Assembly (NCBI RefSeq): GCF_902459665.1
Contig: NZ_CABPSL010000015.1
Span: 1 to 64,000 of the forward strand
DNA: 64,000 bases
Source of the DNA: Pandoraea cepalis
GTDB lineage: Bacteria; Pseudomonadota; Gammaproteobacteria; Burkholderiales; Burkholderiaceae
Reading direction: 5' to 3'
Under the pieces are notes generated by a model, which made no database searches, had not been told where the DNA came from, and saw only the letters and a list, made by a program, of their open reading frames with translations. Of this stretch, positions 56,164-63,877 are shown piece by piece. Made by a program: the position numbers and the translations under genes. How positions within the stretch are numbered: position 1 is the first letter of the stretch; each line of letters opens with the position of its first letter.

Positions 56164-56937
56164 ATGAAGCTCTGGACCCGTTTCAAGACCGCGCATGGTC
56201 GCATCGGCTTTGGCCTGCTGCAGGACGACCATATTCTCGAACATCGCGGCGATCTCTACGATCAGCCGATCGCCACGGGCGCGACGATCGCGCGCGATAC
56301 GGTCGATCTGCTGTGCCCGTGCGAGCCCTCGAAAATCGTGGCGCTGTGGAACAACTTTCACGCGCTCGGCGCGAAGCTCGGCAAGGCCGCGCCGTCGCAT
56401 CCGCTCTTTCTCATCAAGCCGGCCACGTCGCTGAACGGGCCCGGCGCAGTGATTCAGCGTCCCCCGTCGTATGCGGGCAAGATCGTGTTCGAGGGCGAGC
56501 TGGGCGTTGTGATCGGCAAGCGCGCGAGCCAAGTGAGCGAGGAAGCCGCGCGCGATTACATCCTCGGCTACACGTTGGTCAACGACGTGACCGCCGCTGA
56601 AATCATCGAGCAAGACGGCAACTTCGCACAGTGGACGCGGGCCAAGGGCTTCGACACGTTCGGCTGTCTCGGCCCCGTCATTGCCCAGGATTTCGACTGG
56701 CGCGAGGCGGAGGTCGTCACGCGGCTCGACGGCACGGAGCGTCAGCGCTATCCGCTCGCCGACATGATCTTCAACCCGTGGCAACTCGTCGCGCGTATCT
56801 CACACGACATGACCCTGATGCCGGGGGATGTGATCGCCGTGGGCACCTCGATTGGCGTGGGCTCGATGAAAGAGGGCGCGCTGGTCGAGGTGAGCATTGA
56901 CGGACTGGGGACGTTGGCCAACCGCATGGGCGGCTGA
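56164..56937 (+). CDS. Fumarylacetoacetate-hydrolase-family protein
   Basis: 257 residues. Divalent-metal ligands of the FAH fold are visible: Glu110 and Glu112 (FEGELGVVIGK) and Asp141 (GYTLVNDVTA). The protein lacks the long N-terminus of true FAH and resembles the bacterial acylpyruvase / oxaloacetate decarboxylase / 2-hydroxyhepta-2,4-diene-dioate isomerase group. In an oxalate island, oxaloacetate decarboxylation or acylpyruvate hydrolysis would fit, but the substrate is unproven. It lies 137 bp after frc2 on the same strand. Confidence 0.85.
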   Translation: MKLWTRFKTAHGRIGFGLLQDDHILEHRGDLYDQPIATGATIARDTVDLLCPCEPSKIVALWNNFHALGAKLGKAAPSHPLFLIKPATSLNGPGAVIQRPPSYAGKIVFEGELGVVIGKRASQVSEEAARDYILGYTLVNDVTAAEIIEQDGNFAQWTRAKGFDTFGCLGPVIAQDFDWREAEVVTRLDGTERQRYPLADMIFNPWQLVARISHDMTLMPGDVIAVGTSIGVGSMKEGALVEVSIDGLGTLANRMGG

Positions 56938-56999
56938 GGGAGCAATCGATTTCACGGTGGTCGGCCGGGGTGGCAAAGGCCTGAGTCGATCGCCCTTTT

Positions 57000-57995
57000 T
57001 CATTCGGCGGATCCGGGATCTGTCCGGCGCGAGGCGGCGTGATCGCCGCAGCGCGCAGCGGGAGGCGGCACGGGACTCTTGTAGGCCATCATGCCGTCGA
57101 TGAGCGCAGCGCCTTCGGCCAGCAGGAATTCCCGGAAGGCGAGCGCGACCGGCGGCAACCGCTTGCTGCGACGATGCACGACGTACCAGCTTTGCCAGGC
57201 CGGAAAGCCCTGGACGTCGAGCACCGTCAACTGACCGGTCTGAAGCTCCATGCCAACGGTATGGGCCGACAGGAAGCTGATGCCCATGCCCGCCACGACC
57301 GCTTGCTTGATGGTTTCCGTGCTGGCGATCTCCATCGTGATCTTGAGTCGCTGGGTGCGCTGACCGAAGGCATCCTGCAGGGAATTCCACGTGTCGGATC
57401 CGCGCTCGCGGCTGATGAACGGTTCTTCCGTCAAACGCGAGAAGGGAATCTGACGCTGGCTGGCCAGCGGATGATCCGGCGGTGCCACGATGACATAGGG
57501 ATGGGGCGCGAAGGCTTCGTTGATCGTGTCGATCTCCGGTGGCGGACGCACCATCACCGCTAGATCGGTGAGGTTTTCGGTGAGCTGATGCAGAAGTTCC
57601 TCGCGGTTATGAACCGTGAGATTGAGCGTCACACCGGGATGGCGTGCGGTAAAGGCCGCGAGCAACCGGGGAAAGAAATAGTCTCCCGCGCTGATCACGG
57701 CCACGTTGAGCTTGCCGCCCGTGATGCCCTTGAGGTGATCCATTGCCTCTTCGGTTTCGCGAAAGAGCGCAATGATCGCGCGGCTGTAGTGGAGCATTTC
57801 GGTACCCGCCGGCGTGAGGAAGACCTTCTTGCCCAACTGCTCGAACAGCGGCAGGCCGACGTGACTCTCGAGCTGCTTGACCTGTGTCGAGACGGCCGGT
57901 TGCGTGAGGTGAAGTTCTTCGGCGGCGCGCGAAAAGCTCAAATGGCGCGCCACGGCTTCGAAGACCTTGAGTTGACGGAGCGTGGCGTGTTTCAT
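57000..57995 (-). CDS. LysR-family regulator (CbbR/FdsR-like)
   Basis: 331 residues. HTH at about 1-60 (LRQLKVFEAVARHLSFSRAAEELHLTQPAVSTQVKQLESHVGLPLFEQ). The effector domain has GDYFFPRLLAAFTARHPGVTLNLTVHNREELLHQL, similar to CbbR. In Cupriavidus the LysR proteins CbbR and FdsR control carbon fixation and formate dehydrogenase and respond to formate metabolism and PEP. A role in the oxalate/formate genes is plausible. The C-terminal 25 residues are extra. It diverges from the 58246 gene. Confidence 0.9.
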   Translation of the reverse strand: MKHATLRQLKVFEAVARHLSFSRAAEELHLTQPAVSTQVKQLESHVGLPLFEQLGKKVFLTPAGTEMLHYSRAIIALFRETEEAMDHLKGITGGKLNVAVISAGDYFFPRLLAAFTARHPGVTLNLTVHNREELLHQLTENLTDLAVMVRPPPEIDTINEAFAPHPYVIVAPPDHPLASQRQIPFSRLTEEPFISRERGSDTWNSLQDAFGQRTQRLKITMEIASTETIKQAVVAGMGISFLSAHTVGMELQTGQLTVLDVQGFPAWQSWYVVHRRSKRLPPVALAFREFLLAEGAALIDGMMAYKSPVPPPAARCGDHAASRRTDPGSAE

Positions 57996-58245
57996 GCGGC
58001 GGTCATCCTGACATCGGCGGGGGGGCGGAACGATTTCCGCACGCTAAGCGTTGCCAAAGAAGTATAAGTAATCGTAGATGGTTTGCATAATTAACTTTAA
58101 CTGTCTTTTATGGATTGGGCTGCGTAATCTGCAATGGCAGCCCGCATGAAAGTGGTGTGACAGCAAAGCGTCGGTGACCTGTCATGTCAGGCGAGCGCGG
58201 GTCTGCGTGTTCTGGAGACGATCACTGTTTTGGGAGAGCGCCATC

Positions 58246-58620
58246 ATGTCTGTCATCGAATCGCATATCAAACCAGCTGCCCTGGCACCGGTTGCCAACG
58301 CCCATCTGCATGCGTTCAACAACGCATTCGTCGAATTGGGGCTGGACTGGTATTGGGACCATCCCACCTATGCCCGGTTGCTGCACGCGACCGGGAACCA
58401 AGATTTACCGCTGGCGTATCTTGAAGGCGCTTCGGCGCAGGCGTTGCGCATGGCCGAGCTGTTGCTGATCGGGGCTTACCTCGACGGACATCAGCCGCAT
58501 CTGCTGCGCGCCTACGAGCCGGAATTCCTGTGCGACCTGATTCACTGCACTAAGGTGCGTTGCTTCGAAGCGGCCAATGAAGGGCGTTCGATGCAGTCGC
58601 CGAGAGCCGTTGCGGCCTGA
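58246..58620 (+). CDS. Hypothetical protein upstream of pnt genes
   Basis: 124 residues: NAHLHAFNNAFVELGLDWYWDHPTYARLLHATGN, then LAYLEGASAQALRMAELLLIGAYLDGHQPHLLRAYEPEFLCDLIHCTKVRCFEAANEGR. Mostly helical, soluble, two Cys near the end. I do not recognise a family. The start at 58246 has GGGAGAG upstream. It is 42 bp before pntAA and shares its direction, so it may be co-transcribed with the transhydrogenase; the LysR gene diverges from it. Confidence 0.6.
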   Translation: MSVIESHIKPAALAPVANAHLHAFNNAFVELGLDWYWDHPTYARLLHATGNQDLPLAYLEGASAQALRMAELLLIGAYLDGHQPHLLRAYEPEFLCDLIHCTKVRCFEAANEGRSMQSPRAVAA

Positions 58621-58662
58621 GTTTCACAACACGACAGGGGCTCAGACCCCGAGACAATAACT

Positions 58663-59793
58663 ATGCATATTGGCATTCCAAAGGAGACGGCCGCCGGCGA
58701 ATCCCGCGTCGCGGCCACACCGGAAACGGTGAAGAAGCTGGTGGGCGCAGGGCATCGCGTCACCGTGGAGCGTGGTGCGGGCGAGGCGGCCAGCGTGCCT
58801 GATGCGGCGTATGTCGCAGCGGGCGCGTCGAGCGGTAGCGCGGCCGAAGCCCTTGGCGCCGAGTTGGTGCTCAAGGTACGCGCGCCGTCGATCGCGGAAA
58901 TCGCGTTGATTCCACGTGGCAGTGCGGTGGTCGGCATGCTCAACCCGTTCGATGCCGAGAACAATGCGCGCATGGCGGCGGCGGGTGTCATTGGCTTCGC
59001 CCTGGAAGCCGCGCCGCGGACCACGCGCGCGCAAAGCATGGACGTGTTGTCTTCGCAGGCCAACATCGCCGGCTACAAGGCCGTGATGCTTGCCGCCAAT
59101 CTGTATCAGCGCTTCATGCCGATGCTCATGACGGCCGCCGGCACGGTCAAGGCCGCGCGTCTGGTCGTGCTGGGCGCCGGCGTCGCCGGGTTGCAGGCCA
59201 TCGCCACGGCCAAGCGTCTCGGCGCGGTCATCGAAGCCTCGGATGTGCGTCCGGCCGTGCGCGAGCAGATCGAATCGCTCGGCGCCAAGTTCATCGACGT
59301 GCCGTTCGAGACCGACGAGGAACGCGAGATCGCCAAGGGCGTGGGCGGCTATGCGCGTCCGATGCCGGCCGCATGGCTCGCGCGTCAGTCGCAACTCGTG
59401 CACACACGTTTGACGCAGGCGGACATCGTCATCTCCACCGCGTTGATTCCGGGACGCGCCGCACCGACGCTCATCGCCGAAGACACCGTCAAGGCCATGA
59501 AGCCCGGCTCGGTGATCATCGATCTGGCGGCAGGGCGCGGCGCGAACGGCGGCGGCAATTGCCCGTTGTCGGTAGCCGACGAGGTCGTCAAGGTGCATGG
59601 CGTAACGATTGCGGGCTACACCAACCTCGCGGGCATGGTGGCGGCCGACGCCTCGGCGCTGTATGCCCGTAACGTGCTCGACTTCCTGAAGCTGGTGATC
59701 GACAAGGAAGGCAAGCTCGTCATCGATACCAACGACGACATCGTCAGTGCGTGCCTGATGTGCCGCGACGGTCAAGTGCTGCGTGCGGCATAA
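58663..59793 (+). CDS. pntAA: NAD(P) transhydrogenase alpha-1 subunit
   Basis: 376 residues. Starts MHIGIPKETAAGESRVAATPETVKKL and contains the NAD-binding GAGVAGLQAIATAKRLGAVIEASDVRPA. This is the NAD(H)-binding domain I of the split, three-gene proton-translocating transhydrogenase. It reduces NADP+ with NADH using the proton gradient. Here it could turn NADH from formate oxidation into NADPH for reduction of oxalyl-CoA/glyoxylate to cell material. Confidence 0.95.
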   Translation: MHIGIPKETAAGESRVAATPETVKKLVGAGHRVTVERGAGEAASVPDAAYVAAGASSGSAAEALGAELVLKVRAPSIAEIALIPRGSAVVGMLNPFDAENNARMAAAGVIGFALEAAPRTTRAQSMDVLSSQANIAGYKAVMLAANLYQRFMPMLMTAAGTVKAARLVVLGAGVAGLQAIATAKRLGAVIEASDVRPAVREQIESLGAKFIDVPFETDEEREIAKGVGGYARPMPAAWLARQSQLVHTRLTQADIVISTALIPGRAAPTLIAEDTVKAMKPGSVIIDLAAGRGANGGGNCPLSVADEVVKVHGVTIAGYTNLAGMVAADASALYARNVLDFLKLVIDKEGKLVIDTNDDIVSACLMCRDGQVLRAA

Positions 59794-59808
59794 GGGGGAG
59801 ACACGACC

Positions 59809-60153
59809 ATGGAAATGATCAATCACACGGTGATCAATCTGATCATCTTCGTGCTGGCGGTGTACGTCGGCTATCACGTGGTGTGGAACGTCACGCCTGC
59901 GCTGCACACGCCGCTCATGGCGGTCACGAACGCGATCTCGGCCATCGTGATCGTGGGCGCGATGCTCGCGGCCGGGCTCACGGAAGGCGCGCTCGGCAAG
60001 ACGATGGGTGTCGTGGCCGTGGCGCTTGCGGCGGTCAACGTGTTCGGGGGCTTCCTCGTCACACAGCGCATGCTCGAGATGTTCAAGAAGAAAGACAAGG
60101 CCCCGGCAAAGACCGCGGCCAATGACGAAGCCGCAGCCAAGGGAGCGCACTGA
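59809..60153 (+). CDS. pntAB: NAD(P) transhydrogenase alpha-2 subunit
   Basis: 114 residues, three hydrophobic segments (membrane part of domain II): [58 protein letters not shown] Lys/Ala-rich tail follows. Fifteen bp after pntAA; one base separates its stop from pntB. Confidence 0.94.
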   Translation: MEMINHTVINLIIFVLAVYVGYHVVWNVTPALHTPLMAVTNAISAIVIVGAMLAAGLTEGALGKTMGVVAVALAAVNVFGGFLVTQRMLEMFKKKDKAPAKTAANDEAAAKGAH

Positions 60154-60154
60154 C

Positions 60155-61597
60155 ATGAGCATGAATCTTGTGACGCTGTTGTATTTGGTCGCGTCGATCT
60201 GTTTCATTCAGGCGCTCAAGGGCCTGTCGAATCCGAAGATGGCGCGACGCGGCAATGCGTTCGGCATGATCGGGATGACGATTGCGGCGCTGACGACCGT
60301 GGCGCTGATCTTCGAGTTGCGCAAACTCTCGAACGGCAACTTCTCCGGACTCGGATTGATCCTCGCGGGGCTCGTGGTCGGCGGCGGCATCGGTGCGTTC
60401 GTCGCGCGCAAGGTCGAGATGACCAAGATGCCGGAGCTGGTCGCGGCCATGCACTCGCTGATCGGTCTGGCGGCCGTGTGCATCGCGGTGGCGGCGGTGG
60501 CGGAACCGGCGGCGTTCGGCATCGTGCCGGCGGGGCAGACGTCGTTGCCGGCAGGCAATCGTATCGAGCTGTTCATCGGCACGTTCGTTGGCGCGATCAC
60601 GTTCTCGGGGTCGGTCATCGCCTTCGGCAAACTCTCGGGCAAGTACAAGTTCCGTTTGTTCCAGGGCGCACCGGTGGTCTTCACGGGTCAGCACATGGTG
60701 AATCTGGCGCTGGCGATTGCGATGCTCGGCTTTGGCGGTGCGTTCTTCGTCTCGCAGAGCTGGACGCCGTTCGCCATCATGACGGCCATCGCGTTCGTGC
60801 TCGGTGTGCTCATCATCATTCCGATTGGCGGCGCGGACATGCCGGTCGTCGTGTCGATGCTGAACTCGTACTCGGGCTGGGCGGCGGCCGGTATTGGCTT
60901 CTCGCTGAACAACCCGATGCTCATCATCGCGGGTTCGCTCGTGGGTTCGTCAGGCGCCATTCTGTCGTACATCATGTGCAAAGCCATGAATCGCTCGTTC
61001 TTCAACGTGCTTCTCGGCGGCTTTGGTGCCCAGGCGGGGGCGGGGGGCGCAGTGGGAGATCAACCGCAGCGGCCGGTGAAGTCGGGTTCGCCTGACGACG
61101 CCGCATTCCTGATGAGCAACGCCGAATCGCTGGTGATCGTGCCGGGTTACGGTCTGGCTGTCGCCCGCGCGCAGCACGCCCTGAAGGAGTTGACCGACAA
61201 GCTCGTCGAGAAGGGCGTGAGTGTGCGTTACGCGATCCACCCGGTGGCGGGGCGCATGCCGGGTCATATGAACGTGCTGCTCGCGGAAGCCGAAGTGCCG
61301 TACGACCAGGTGCTGGAGATGGACGAGATCAACGGCGAATTCGGTCAAACGGACGTGGTGCTGGTGCTCGGCGCGAACGACGTGGTGAATCCGGCCGCGA
61401 AGACCGATCCGACGTCGCCGATCGCCGGCATGCCGATTCTCGAGGCGTACAAGGCCAAGACGATCATCGTCAACAAGCGTTCGATGGCGGCGGGTTATGC
61501 CGGGCTGGACAACGACCTGTTCTACCTCGACAAGACCATGATGGTCTTCGGCGACGCGAAGAAAGTGGTCGAAGAGATGGTCAAGGCAGCGGCCTGA
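60155..61597 (+). CDS. pntB: NAD(P) transhydrogenase beta subunit
   Basis: 480 residues. The N-terminal membrane domain (about eight segments) is followed by NADP-binding domain III with GYGLAVARAQHALKELTDKL and RMPGHMNVLLAEAEVPYDQVLEMDEIN. ATG 60155 follows the pntAB stop directly; the frame upstream of it is a shadow of pntAB. It completes the transhydrogenase. A GC hairpin follows at 61629-61653. Confidence 0.95.
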   Translation: MSMNLVTLLYLVASICFIQALKGLSNPKMARRGNAFGMIGMTIAALTTVALIFELRKLSNGNFSGLGLILAGLVVGGGIGAFVARKVEMTKMPELVAAMHSLIGLAAVCIAVAAVAEPAAFGIVPAGQTSLPAGNRIELFIGTFVGAITFSGSVIAFGKLSGKYKFRLFQGAPVVFTGQHMVNLALAIAMLGFGGAFFVSQSWTPFAIMTAIAFVLGVLIIIPIGGADMPVVVSMLNSYSGWAAAGIGFSLNNPMLIIAGSLVGSSGAILSYIMCKAMNRSFFNVLLGGFGAQAGAGGAVGDQPQRPVKSGSPDDAAFLMSNAESLVIVPGYGLAVARAQHALKELTDKLVEKGVSVRYAIHPVAGRMPGHMNVLLAEAEVPYDQVLEMDEINGEFGQTDVVLVLGANDVVNPAAKTDPTSPIAGMPILEAYKAKTIIVNKRSMAAGYAGLDNDLFYLDKTMMVFGDAKKVVEEMVKAAA

Positions 61598-61628
61598 TCG
61601 CCGCGACCGTTTGACTGGCGCAATACGG

Positions 61629-61653
61629 GGCGCGCCGCCGAGCGCGGCGCGCC
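61629..61653. terminator. GC hairpin after pntB
   Basis: Perfect 10-bp arms 61629-61638 and 61644-61653 with a 5-nt loop, 31 bp after the pntB stop. No T-run follows, so terminator-like only. Confidence 0.5.
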
Positions 61654-61703
61654 GGAGCCACTGCGGTGGTTCGTTCGCTTAATTATCCGCAGGGCAATCG
61701 CAC

Positions 61704-62654
61704 ATGAACGTATCGCTGAGACAACTGAAGGTTTTCATGGTCGTGGCGCGCAGCAAGAACTTCAGCCGCGCCGGGGCCGAGATCGGCCTGACACAACCGG
61801 CCATCAGCCGGTGCATCAATGAACTGGAAGGACAGCTTGGCCTGCGTCTCGTTGACCGGACCACGCGCGAGGTCGCCCTGACCGACGCCGGTGTGACGCT
61901 CGCCGCCAGTCTCGACCGTGTGCTCGACGAACTCGAGATCGCCCTGCTGCAGACGCATGGCGCGGAAGCCCGCACGACCGGAAGGGTGCGCATCGGCGCC
62001 GCCCCGACCATCTCCGCGACGCTCATGCCGCGTGTGCTGTTGGCGTCGCAGGCAACGTATCCGGATGTGGCGCTTGCCCTCGTCGACCAGATGCAGCGCG
62101 CCGTTCTGGACAGCGTGCGCGCGGGCGATGTGGACTTCGGCATCGTGGTTGCGCCGCAGGGCGCGGACGACCTCACGACCGAGCACCTGATGAGCGAGCC
62201 GTTCTGTCTGGTGTGCCGCAGCGATCATCCGTTGGCCACACAGGCGGCCGTGCACTGGTCGGAGCTCTCAGGCGAAAATCTGGTGCTGCTCAATCAGAGT
62301 TCGGGCAGCCGTCCGCTCATCGATCGCGCGCTCACCACGCAAAAGGTGCAGGGAACGATCACGCAGGAGCTGGGGCATGTGAGCACCATCTTCCGCATGG
62401 TGCAGGAGGGGCTGGGGGTGAGCGTGCTGCCGCCGCTCGCGTTGCCGTTGCCGGAGAACTCCACGTTGGCCGTGCGTCCGCTGTTGCCCGCGTTCGAGCG
62501 CAACATCGTGCTCGTGCGGCGCAAGAACCGTTCGCTCTCGCCCGTTGCGCATACGGTGTGGGACCTGATTCACCGTGTCGTTCGCGAGCGCAACAAGAGC
62601 TTTGCGCTGGCGATGGACCGCCAGAGCGCTGCTTCCACGACGGCTGTCAACTGA
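61704..62654 (+). CDS. LysR-family transcriptional regulator
   Basis: 316 residues. HTH at about 1-60 (LRQLKVFMVVARSKNFSRAGAEIGLTQPAISRCINELEGQLGLRLVDRTTREVALTDAG). The effector domain (about 90-300) includes GRVRIGAAPTISATLMPRVLLASQATYP. It resembles regulators of small-acid or aromatic catabolism; the target may be the hydratase at 62924-63682 on the opposite strand or genes to the right. AGGGCAAT precedes the ATG. Confidence 0.9.
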   Translation: MNVSLRQLKVFMVVARSKNFSRAGAEIGLTQPAISRCINELEGQLGLRLVDRTTREVALTDAGVTLAASLDRVLDELEIALLQTHGAEARTTGRVRIGAAPTISATLMPRVLLASQATYPDVALALVDQMQRAVLDSVRAGDVDFGIVVAPQGADDLTTEHLMSEPFCLVCRSDHPLATQAAVHWSELSGENLVLLNQSSGSRPLIDRALTTQKVQGTITQELGHVSTIFRMVQEGLGVSVLPPLALPLPENSTLAVRPLLPAFERNIVLVRRKNRSLSPVAHTVWDLIHRVVRERNKSFALAMDRQSAASTTAVN

Positions 62655-62697
62655 ATCTCTGAGTCGAATCAACGGCTTGCGTTCTCTCATCAAGGAC

Positions 62698-62732
62698 TTG
62701 TCCACAGACTTGAACACAAAATCTGTGGATAA
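62698..62732. promoter_or_regulatory. DnaA-box pair, module 1
   Basis: TTGTCCACA (62698-62706; one mismatch to TTATCCACA) and inverted perfect TGTGGATAA (62724-62732), separated by 17 bp. Same layout as the module at 62835-62869. Confidence 0.5.
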
Positions 62733-62834
62733 ATCGTAGGCGCTCGCAGGCAGTTTGCCTGCGGGGAGCGCCTCCTGATCCGTTCGGTCGAAAACGCCAT
62801 ACCGATCAAGCGCTTGGCAACCGTGCCTCATTCG

Positions 62835-62869
62835 TTGTCCACAACGTTGTGAACAAAAACTGTGGATAA
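62835..62869. promoter_or_regulatory. DnaA-box pair, module 2
   Basis: TTGTCCACA (62835-62843) and inverted perfect TGTGGATAA (62861-62869), again 17 bp apart. The spacer shares GAACA and an A-run with module 1, so the two are likely duplicated or jointly maintained. Confidence 0.5.
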
Positions 62870-62923
62870 GTCGCGGCTTGATCGAAGGACACACTCACGG
62901 CGACCCCGGGCGATCGCCCACTC

Positions 62924-63682
62924 TTACTTCAGCGTGACGGACGCCTCGCCGATCCCGTCGATCGTGCCGCGCAGTACGCCCGCACCGCGCGCGGGAAGCA
63001 TGCCCAGACAAGAGCCACAGGTGATCACGGCGCCCGCGTGCATCGTGATGCCGCGCTTGCCGTTGTGATTCACGAGCCACGTGAGCAAGGTGCGCGGATC
63101 GCCCCCCGTGTTGAATCCCGTGTCTGCCGGCGCGATGTTCACCCCATCGAGCGAGAACGTAAGCTTCGGCGTCAGGTAGTCGAGCGACGCATCGTAGGCG
63201 CGCCCGCTCCCGATCACGAGCGCACCGTTGTTCTGCAAGTCGGCCAACGTGAACCGACTGTCGAGACCGCTCGTCGCGAAACGGCTGTCGGTGATCTCGA
63301 TCGTCACGAGCGTTTCGCCGACAAACATGAGCGCCTCACGCTCGTCGTAGATTCCCGGCTTGATATCGCGGGCCAGTCGGAACGCGATCTCCAACTCCAG
63401 TCCCGGACGGAAGAAGTCACCCAGTGCGAGAGTGCAGCCCGCGTCGCTCACGACGGAGGCGGGAATCGGCGCGCAATTCGGCAGATCCATCGGCGTTTTC
63501 GCTCCCACTTTCCACGCTGCGATCGTCTCGCCGAGCAAATCGAGGGTGCGCAATTGCACGGCGTAGGCGGCGTCGAAGTCCACCGGCAGCAGCGCCGGGG
63601 CGGGGGAGGCGATCGGCGTATCGCCGCGACGGGTGTCGGCCAGCAACTGGGCCAGCGATTCGACGGTGGGGGTCTCGAACAT
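62924..63682 (-). CDS. 2-keto-4-pentenoate hydratase-like protein (MhpD family)
   Basis: 252 residues. AAYAVQLRTLDLLGETIAAWKVGAKTPM, then the metal-binding GLELEIAFRLARD and a C-terminal GKRGITMHAGAVITCGSCLGMLPARGAG-type region match 2-oxopent-4-enoate hydratases, which add water to a dienoate in meta-cleavage of aromatics. It can also be a related decarboxylase. AGGAGAC precedes the ATG at 63682. Its upstream region holds a weak copy of the island operator and an AT-rich tandem repeat. Surrounding meta-cleavage genes are not in the window. Confidence 0.82.
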   Translation of the reverse strand: MFETPTVESLAQLLADTRRGDTPIASPAPALLPVDFDAAYAVQLRTLDLLGETIAAWKVGAKTPMDLPNCAPIPASVVSDAGCTLALGDFFRPGLELEIAFRLARDIKPGIYDEREALMFVGETLVTIEITDSRFATSGLDSRFTLADLQNNGALVIGSGRAYDASLDYLTPKLTFSLDGVNIAPADTGFNTGGDPRTLLTWLVNHNGKRGITMHAGAVITCGSCLGMLPARGAGVLRGTIDGIGEASVTLK

Positions 63683-63740
63683 CTTGCAAGTCTCCTGGGA
63701 AAAAGGCGATGCCCCAGCGATGCGCTGGCGGCAAGTGGCT

Positions 63741-63753
63741 CCACATCGTATAC
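63741..63753 (+). promoter_or_regulatory. Weak copy of the island operator before the hydratase gene
   Basis: CCACATCGTATAC, 9 of 13 to GTATATCGTATAT with the central ATCGTATA intact, 59-71 bp before the start at 63682. Confidence 0.3.
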
Positions 63754-63855
63754 AAAATTCAGTCGTTGTTGCGCAGTGCGGTGAACGTGACGCCTACTCG
63801 GTGAAAACACCACCTAACGTAGTCAAAGTCCTGGGGATCTGCGAGAATCGGACTT

Positions 63856-63877
63856 CGTAATATTTCGTAATATTTCG
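63856..63877. repeat. AT-rich tandem repeat, two copies of CGTAATATTT
   Basis: CGTAATATTT occurs twice in tandem (63856-63865, 63866-63875), followed by CG. The first 15 bases are identical to the site at 23625-23639. Probable regulator-binding array. Confidence 0.45.
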
